Of a DNA stretch of 64,000 bases, positions 59,029 to 64,000 are shown piece by piece. The position numbers were made by a program, and so were the translations under genes. This stretch comes from WRAV01 sp050950205 (GTDB lineage Bacteria > Bacillota > Clostridia > Oscillospirales > Ruminococcaceae): positions 1 to 64,000 of the forward strand of contig JBMNHF010000023.1 in the NCBI GenBank assembly GCA_050950205.1, read 5' to 3'. How positions within the stretch are numbered: the stretch's first letter is position 1; each line of letters opens with the position of its first letter. A model generated the notes under the pieces. That model ran no database searches. It was not told the DNA's origin and was given only the letters and a program-made list of their open reading frames with translations.

Positions 59029-59916
59029 ATGACCCGATCTGCCTTTGTTTCCATTGTGGGACGGCCCAATGTGGGAAAATCTACCCTGCTCAACACTTTG
59101 GTGGGTGAGCATGTGGCCATTGTTTCCCCCAAACCCCAAACCACCCGCACCCGCATTACCGGAATTCTCACCCGGGGCGAGGATCAATTTGTGTTTATCG
59201 ATACCCCCGGTATGCATACCCCCCGCACCAAACTGGGGGATTATATGGTCTATCAGGTGAATGAGGGGATGGCCGATGTGGATGTGGCCCTGTTGGTCAC
59301 CGAGCCAACCGGAGAAATTCATCCCATCGAAATTACCCTGCTGGAGCGGCTGCGCCAGAACAAGACTCCGGTGCTGCTGGTTCCCAATAAAATCGATGCT
59401 CTGTCCAAAAAGGAGCAGATGCTGGAGAAGATGGCTGCCTTTGCAGCCCAGCACGATTTTGCCCATGTGATTCCCGTCAGCGCCCGGCAGGGAGATGGCA
59501 TTGAGATTTTGCTCAAAGAGCTGGCCACCTTTGCCAAGCCTGGTCCTCATTACTTTGACGCAGATTCCTACACCGAACAGCCCGAGCGGGTGATTGTGGC
59601 AGAGCTGGTGCGGGAAAAGCTGCTGATCAACCTGCGGGAGGAAATCCCCCACGGGGTGGCGGTGGTGGTGGAGCAGATGAAGGAGCGGCAAAACAGTCCC
59701 ATCATCGATTTAATTGTCACCATTTACTGTGAAAAGGACACCCATAAGGGAATCATCATCGGCGCAAAGGGAGAAACCCTTAAGAAAACAGCCAGTCAGG
59801 CCCGGGCGGATATCGAACAGTTTTTGCAGGCCAAGGTAAATCTTCAGTGCTGGGTCAAAGTGCGCAAGGATTGGCGCAACCGAGAGGATTCGCTGCGGCA
59901 ACTGGGCTTTCGGTAA
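59029..59916 (+). CDS. era: Ribosome-maturation GTPase Era
   Basis: A 295-aa GTPase that binds the 3' end of 16S rRNA during 30S assembly. G1 is GRPNVGKST (11-19), G2 TTRTRITGI, G3 DTPGMH, G4 NKID, and G5 VSARQGDG. The C-terminal KH domain has QKERQNSPIID-type sequence (MKERQNSPIIDLIVTIY) and IIGAKGETLKKTASQARADIE. AAGGATG lies upstream of the ATG. It is followed by a strong terminator that closes the rlmH-bioY-era stretch. Confidence 0.95.
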   Translation: MTRSAFVSIVGRPNVGKSTLLNTLVGEHVAIVSPKPQTTRTRITGILTRGEDQFVFIDTPGMHTPRTKLGDYMVYQVNEGMADVDVALLVTEPTGEIHPIEITLLERLRQNKTPVLLVPNKIDALSKKEQMLEKMAAFAAQHDFAHVIPVSARQGDGIEILLKELATFAKPGPHYFDADSYTEQPERVIVAELVREKLLINLREEIPHGVAVVVEQMKERQNSPIIDLIVTIYCEKDTHKGIIIGAKGETLKKTASQARADIEQFLQAKVNLQCWVKVRKDWRNREDSLRQLGFR

Positions 59917-59952
59917 AGGCTCTGCCCAACTTTTCTATTCCCAACCAAAATC

Positions 59953-59994
59953 AAACCGCCAGAGGTAGAACTAGCCTACCTCTGGCGGTTTTTT
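59953..59994 (+). terminator. Terminator after era
   Basis: AAACCGCCAGAGGTAG (59953-59968) pairs perfectly with CTACCTCTGGCGGTTT (59976-59991), 16 bp, followed by TTT. The opposite strand also has T-rich flanks, so it may serve the convergent hydrolase gene. Confidence 0.9.
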
Positions 59995-60093
59995 AGTTAA
60001 ATTATATTGCTATCAGTAAAATATCGCTTATTTTAGACTAATAGTAAAGATGGAAGCGGAAAGACTTCCCTTATTTTTCTGCAGGTAGCAGCT

Positions 60094-61029
60094 TTAACCC
60101 AGATGGTTTCGCAAAAATTCCCCCATCTCTGCCACCGATTGGCGACTTTCCCGCAGAGCGGGCCCTGCCAGAGAAAAATCGTGAAACATCTCCCGCCAGA
60201 TTTTACAAAAGGCGTCCACTCCCTGGCTGTGCGCTTTTTTGGCCAAAGCAGCACAGTCCACGGCAAGGGGTTCATCCCCTCCCACATGGATCAGCAAAGG
60301 GGGAAAGCCCTGCAAATCCCCGTATACTGGAGAAAGCAAGGGGTCGGTGAAAGGATGCCCCTGGGCGTAAAGGTCGATAATACTCTGTCTCTTGCCCTGC
60401 CAGTAAGCAAAGGCAAGGGGCGGCGGACAAAGCTGAAAGGTGCTTTTTTCGCTCACATCGGTGACGGGGGAAAGCAGCCCAACGGCGCAGGGCAGAGAAG
60501 CTCCCTCCCCCAACAAAAGATGAACCAGGGCCAGACAAAGGTTGCCCCCTGCCGAATCCCCCAGCAAAGCAATGTGCTCCGGGCGATAACCCAATTGCAG
60601 CAGAGCATTCCAAACCGTGCGGCAGTCCTCAAGGCCGGCGGGAAAGGGATGCTCCGGCGCCAAACGGTATTCCACCGACAGCACAGAAAGCTCCGTAGCC
60701 TGGGCAAAGAGGGACGCTGCATGCCGGGAAATCACCCGATTGCCCATCAGCCAGCCTCCTCCGTGGAGGTAGAGAATGATCTTGGGGGTGGGAACTTCCC
60801 ACTGGCCCACCCACTCGCATTCCACTTCGCCAAGGGTTACGGGGAAGGTTTTGATCCCCGGCAGGGCAGGCAAGGCTTCGTGGAGCTTTTGCTGGGCTGC
60901 CCGCTGTTCCTCCACCGTCATATCTCCCATCAAAGCTTGCTTTTTGAGAGCAGCTTTCTTCATCAGGTGGGAAGCTGCCCCTGGGCTTTCGTTGGAAAAT
61001 TCCAAATAGAGATGTTCTTCCTGGGACAT
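60094..61029 (-). CDS. Alpha/beta hydrolase, hormone-sensitive-lipase family
   Basis: A 311-aa esterase-like protein. The oxyanion motif H89-GGGW, nucleophile GDSAGG (S159), the Asp in HVGGDEPLAVD and the His in EMFHDFSL define the HSL/type IV esterase family. It probably cleaves short-chain esters in the cytoplasm; no signal peptide is present. The ATG is preceded by AAGGGG and lies 16 bases after the uvrC stop, so it is expressed from the same transcript. Confidence 0.87.
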   Translation of the reverse strand: MSQEEHLYLEFSNESPGAASHLMKKAALKKQALMGDMTVEEQRAAQQKLHEALPALPGIKTFPVTLGEVECEWVGQWEVPTPKIILYLHGGGWLMGNRVISRHAASLFAQATELSVLSVEYRLAPEHPFPAGLEDCRTVWNALLQLGYRPEHIALLGDSAGGNLCLALVHLLLGEGASLPCAVGLLSPVTDVSEKSTFQLCPPPLAFAYWQGKRQSIIDLYAQGHPFTDPLLSPVYGDLQGFPPLLIHVGGDEPLAVDCAALAKKAHSQGVDAFCKIWREMFHDFSLAGPALRESRQSVAEMGEFLRNHLG

Positions 61030-61045
61030 GATCGTTCCCCTTTCA

Positions 61046-62902
61046 CTATGCAGGTGGGGTGGATGATTCCTGGGGGTGTAAAAACTGATACAGGGAGCGG
61101 GCGGCCGGCAAGGTCATCCCCGGTGCCTTGGCAAGCTCTTCGGGGCTGGCAGACAGCAGAGCCTTCTGGGTTTTAAAGTGCCGGAGCAGAGCAGATGCCC
61201 GCTTCTCGCCAATGCCAGGCGCCTGTGTGAGGCCAAGGGCAAAAGCATTCTTTTTGTGTTTTTGCTTCATGTGGCTGATAGCAAAGCGGTGCACTTCATC
61301 CTGAATCCCGGTAATGAGAGCAAAGGCTTTGCGATTTTTGGCAATGGAGATTTCCTCCCCTTCCCCGGCGATGGCCCGGGTTTTGTGGGCGGAATCCTTG
61401 ACCATGCCAAAGACGGGAATGTTCAGCCCCATCTCCTGCAGCAGAGGTTCCACGGCGCCTACATGGCCTTTGCCACCGTCCAGCAAAATCAAATCGGGAA
61501 GTCGCTTAAAGCCGGGGTCGGTTTCCTCCGGGTTTTGATATCGGGCAAACCGACGCTGGAGCATTTCTCGCATGCTGCCGTAGTCGTCCACACCGGTGAC
61601 TGTTTTCATATTAAATTTTTTATAGGCGGAGCGCAGAGGTCTGCCCTCTTCAAAGACCACCATCCCCCCCACAATGGTTTGACTGCCCAGATTGGAAATG
61701 TCGTAGGCTTCGATGTATTGAGGCGGAGCGGAAAGTCCCAACAGTCGGGCCAGTTCGTCCAGAGCCGCCAGCTCCTTGCCGGTTCGCTCCAGCTTGTGGG
61801 CCAGATGCTGTGCGGCATTGGCCAGGGCCATTTCCACCAGCCGCTGCCCCTCTCCCCGCACCGGAACCCGCAAGCTCACCTTTTTGCCCCGGATCTCCTG
61901 CAAATAGCGCTCCACCAGCTCTGGCTCCTCACTGGGGCCGTCCAACAGAATGACCTGAGGAACCTCCACACCGGCAGCTCCGTAGTAGGAGAGGAGAAAA
62001 TCCCGCCGGGCTCCTTCCAGCGAGTCGATTTCCCCCAAATCAAAGGTCTGCTTATCCACCAGCCGTTGGGCTCGTATTTTCAAAAGAGCCACACAACTTT
62101 CCTGGGTTCCTTGGGTCAGGGCGACAATATCCTGATCCTGGGTGGTTTTGGAAAAAACCACATTTTGTTGGGCGGTAATGCGCTGAATGGCCCGGATTCG
62201 GTCCCGGTAGAAGGCGGCCTGTTCAAAATCCAGAGCATCGGACGCCGCCTGCATCTTTTGGGTTAGCTGCTCCAGAGCACGATCGTTGCCGCTGTGGATG
62301 AATTCCACCGCCTGCTCAATGAGCTCGTTGTATTCCCGGCGGGATATTTTGCCGGTGCAGACCCCAATACACTGCTTGATGTGGTAGTTGAGGCAGGGTC
62401 TGCCCTTTCCGAAATCCTCGGGGAATTTGCGCTTGCAGGTGGGGAGCATAAAGGCCTTGTTGACTTCGTCCACCGTTTGATTCACCACAAAGGAGGAGGT
62501 ATAGGGCCCCAGCCATCGGGCTCCGTCGGATGGATTCATCACCTTTTCGGCAGTGATGCGAGGGTAATCGTCGCCGGAAATCCGCAGGTAATGATACCCT
62601 TTGTCGTCCTTGAGCAGGATGTTGTACTTGGGCCGGTACTGCTTGATCATGCTGCATTCCAGCACCAAAGCCTCGAACTCGCTGGCGGTGACAATGGTTT
62701 CCAGTTCCCGGGCGGCATACACCAGCCGCCGGGTTTTTTCAGTATGTTTATGGATGCTGCGAAAATAACTGCTCACCCGGGAGCGCAGATGCTTTGCCTT
62801 GCCAACATAGATAATTTCTCCGGAGCTGTCCCGCATAAAATAAACCCCCGGATCCATGGGCAGCCGGCGGGCGGTTTCCCGCAATGCCTTGATATGGTCC
62901 AT
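61046..62902 (-). CDS. uvrC: Excinuclease ABC subunit C
   Basis: A 618-aa nuclease of nucleotide-excision repair. The GIY-YIG domain is at the start (PGVYFMRDSSGEIIYVGKAKHLRSRV), the Cys-rich patch and UVR motif (about 205-240) follow, then the RNase H-like domain with DLILLDGGKGHV and the C-terminal helix-hairpin-helix pair (APGIGEKRASALLRHF). The ATG at 62902 follows AAAGGAGGTG. Length is normal. It is separated from ptsH by a terminator. Confidence 0.95.
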   Translation of the reverse strand: MDHIKALRETARRLPMDPGVYFMRDSSGEIIYVGKAKHLRSRVSSYFRSIHKHTEKTRRLVYAARELETIVTASEFEALVLECSMIKQYRPKYNILLKDDKGYHYLRISGDDYPRITAEKVMNPSDGARWLGPYTSSFVVNQTVDEVNKAFMLPTCKRKFPEDFGKGRPCLNYHIKQCIGVCTGKISRREYNELIEQAVEFIHSGNDRALEQLTQKMQAASDALDFEQAAFYRDRIRAIQRITAQQNVVFSKTTQDQDIVALTQGTQESCVALLKIRAQRLVDKQTFDLGEIDSLEGARRDFLLSYYGAAGVEVPQVILLDGPSEEPELVERYLQEIRGKKVSLRVPVRGEGQRLVEMALANAAQHLAHKLERTGKELAALDELARLLGLSAPPQYIEAYDISNLGSQTIVGGMVVFEEGRPLRSAYKKFNMKTVTGVDDYGSMREMLQRRFARYQNPEETDPGFKRLPDLILLDGGKGHVGAVEPLLQEMGLNIPVFGMVKDSAHKTRAIAGEGEEISIAKNRKAFALITGIQDEVHRFAISHMKQKHKKNAFALGLTQAPGIGEKRASALLRHFKTQKALLSASPEELAKAPGMTLPAARSLYQFLHPQESSTPPA

Positions 62903-62937
62903 CCCCTCACCTCCTTTGCTTTGTGATGGAGACATAC

Positions 62938-62965
62938 GAAAAACGTCACCGCGAAACGGTGACGT
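62938..62965 (-). terminator. Terminator between ptsH and uvrC
   Basis: On the minus strand ACGTCACCG and CGGTGACGT form a 9-bp stem with a 5-base loop followed by TTTTTCG. It ends the ptsH transcript. Confidence 0.82.
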
Positions 62966-62989
62966 CTAATTCGCTGTCAAACATAGGGT

Positions 62990-63253
62990 CTAGTCGGCAA
63001 AGCCGGACTCCACTAATTTGACCAGACCTTCCACTGCCTGCTGCTCGTCGGGGCCATCGGCAATGATTTTAATGGTGGTTCCCCCCACAATACCCAGGGA
63101 GAGCACTCCCAACAGGGACTTGGCATTGACGCGGCGCTCTTCTTTTTCCACCCAAATAGAGGAACGGTATTCGTTGGCTTTTTGAATAAAGAAAGTGGCG
63201 GGCCGGGCATGAAGGCCAACCTGATTTTGAACAGTAACTTCTTTTACAAACAT
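62990..63253 (-). CDS. ptsH: Phosphocarrier protein HPr
   Basis: An 87-aa HPr. His15 in QVGLHARPAT receives phosphate from enzyme I, and Ser46 in AKSLLGVLSLGI is the HPr-kinase site used for catabolite repression with CcpA in Firmicutes; both are present. VVGGTTIKIIADGPDE-type C-terminus is normal. It is not next to ptsI. GGGGAG precedes the ATG, and a consensus promoter lies about 140 bases upstream. Confidence 0.93.
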   Translation of the reverse strand: MFVKEVTVQNQVGLHARPATFFIQKANEYRSSIWVEKEERRVNAKSLLGVLSLGIVGGTTIKIIADGPDEQQAVEGLVKLVESGFAD

Positions 63254-63395
63254 GGTTCTACTCCCCTAAATCATATAAAATAGGTATCTTTCTCCCCGGT
63301 TTGGTTCTGCCCTTTATCTGGCAGAATACAGCCTGTATGCATGCAAAAATTTACGCATAGCATCACCCAAAAATCGACGATGTTACCTATTTATC
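63254..63395. other. ptsH leader, no gene
   Basis: The 140-base leader of ptsH. AT-rich, without a recognised riboswitch or reading frame. Confidence 0.4.
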
Positions 63396-63423
63396 ATTAT
63401 AACACAAAAGGTAGCCGCGTCAA
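63396..63423 (-). promoter_or_regulatory. Promoter of ptsH
   Basis: On the minus strand TTGACG (63423-63418) and TATAAT (63401-63396) are 16 bases apart. Confidence 0.72.
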
Positions 63424-63577
63424 CACGCTTGCGGCAGAAGACGGCGGTGTCTTAGAATTTTTGCACGGGCATCCAACAATCTTCAAAATCCCGGAGGGTT
63501 CATTGTGTAACATTGCCATAATTGTTCAAACTATTTATGGCTTTTTACGAATTTATCATTGGAGTTTTGCAGGCTTT

Positions 63578-64000
63578 TTATGCAACAAACAAAAAATGGT
63601 AGAAGATAGGTATGGCCAAAGCAGGCAGCAGGTTCGCCACTTTAATTTTGGCGTCCAAGGTGAGGTTGAGCCCGATGACGGTGACCAGAGCGTATCCCAC
63701 CATACAGAACACGTCTAACAGCGGCTGGGTGATATGGGGGGCAAGAACCCCTGCCAGCAGAGAAATGGAGCCCTGAATCACCAGCACCGGAACGGCGGAA
63801 AAGAGAACGCCGATTCCCAGCGCGGAGGAAAGGACAATGGACATCACCGAGTCCAGCAGGCTTTTGACATACAGCACCTGACTGTCCCCGAAGAGTCCGT
63901 CGTTCAGCGCCCCAATCACCGTCATGGCCCCAATGGGAAAGAGAAGGGAGGCGGTGACAAAACCCTTGGCAAAGCCGGCGGCTCCCAGCCGATTTTCCAC
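63578..64000 (-). CDS. DUF554-family membrane protein, C-terminal part
   Basis: The last 140 residues of a membrane protein whose start lies beyond the right edge. FVTASLLFPIGAMTVIGALNDGL and SLLDSVMSIVLSSALGIGVLFSAVPVLVIQGSI match the DUF554 (YdfK/YqgA) family of unknown function, which has about seven helices. The apparent GTG at the edge is almost certainly internal. The remaining helices end in HFLFVA. Its stop is about 155 bases upstream of the ptsH promoter on the same strand. Confidence 0.78.
   Translation of the reverse strand: MENRLGAAGFAKGFVTASLLFPIGAMTVIGALNDGLFGDSQVLYVKSLLDSVMSIVLSSALGIGVLFSAVPVLVIQGSISLLAGVLAPHITQPLLDVFCMVGYALVTVIGLNLTLDAKIKVANLLPALAIPIFYHFLFVA

Noticed and set aside
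1..64000. CRISPR arrays, prophage, transposons and rRNA genes
   Set aside because: Read for regularly spaced repeats, transposase or integrase motifs, terminal repeats and rRNA signatures; none was found.

Overview
The window comes from a low-to-mid GC, endospore-forming, flagellated member of the Clostridia, most likely of the Oscillospiraceae/Ruminococcaceae type. The support is direct: a Gram-positive dcw cell-division cluster with a PASTA-containing PBP, a MurE carrying the meso-DAP motif DNPR, the dipicolinate synthase pair dpaA/dpaB, the clostridial six-cysteine (SCIFF) peptide with its radical SAM maturase, a four-cysteine adenylate kinase, an HPr with both His15 and Ser46, and strong AGGAGG-type ribosome sites with frequent TTG and GTG starts. 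I see no transposase, integrase, phage gene, CRISPR array, rRNA or tRNA. The window reads as core chromosome with a few metabolic inserts.

Layout. 1-7.6 kb (minus strand): start of a response regulator, a lipoprotein, tcdA, an FMN reductase, a ROK sugar kinase, a WalJ-type metallo-hydrolase, and a little-known trio (membrane protein, Cys-rich J-domain protein, DUF5685-like protein). 7.7-8.7 kb: mntP and a solitary 79-aa membrane protein. 8.7-23.6 kb: mraZ-rsmH-ftsL-PBP-murE-murF-mraY-ftsW-murG-murA-divIB-ftsZ. It is headed by a consensus promoter followed by three 10-bp MraZ boxes and closed by a strong terminator; murD, murC and ftsA are absent. 23.6-25.8 kb: a lone flagellin gene with a near-perfect sigma-28 promoter. 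26-29.2 kb: mgtC-like, adk (frameshifted near its 3' end) and an MFS pump.

29.5-34.3 kb (minus): proC, scfB, scfA, a TIGR04086-like membrane protein, yajC and tgt, several with consensus promoters. 34.5-41.5 kb: a secreted protein, then a Thermotoga-type inositol oxidation set (iolG, iolN, iolM) opposite a LacI-family regulator. The regulator shares a divergent promoter region containing two near-identical operators, and a second Gfo/Idh/MocA dehydrogenase follows it. 41.6-44.6 kb: feoA, feoB, a FeoB-associated Cys-rich protein and a DtxR-type repressor. 44.9-47.4 kb: small proteins, a TIM-barrel isomerase-like protein and nrdR.

47.5-52.8 kb: a D-amino-acid module (XRE-cupin regulator facing an N-acyl-D-amino-acid deacylase, a GntP permease and D-serine ammonia-lyase). 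53-64 kb: pcrA behind a structured leader, dpaB/dpaA with a possible sigma-K promoter, a GNAT, rlmH, bioY, era, an alpha/beta hydrolase, uvrC, ptsH and the edge of a DUF554 membrane protein.

The most useful second looks are the adk frameshift, the inositol cluster and its operators, the D-amino-acid operon, the SCIFF-proC coupling, the Cys-rich J-domain locus, the structured pcrA leader, the orphan flagellin with a duplicated module, and the perfect 17-bp hairpin around the stop codon of the DtxR-type gene. All similarity statements rest on recognised motifs, not on database searches.
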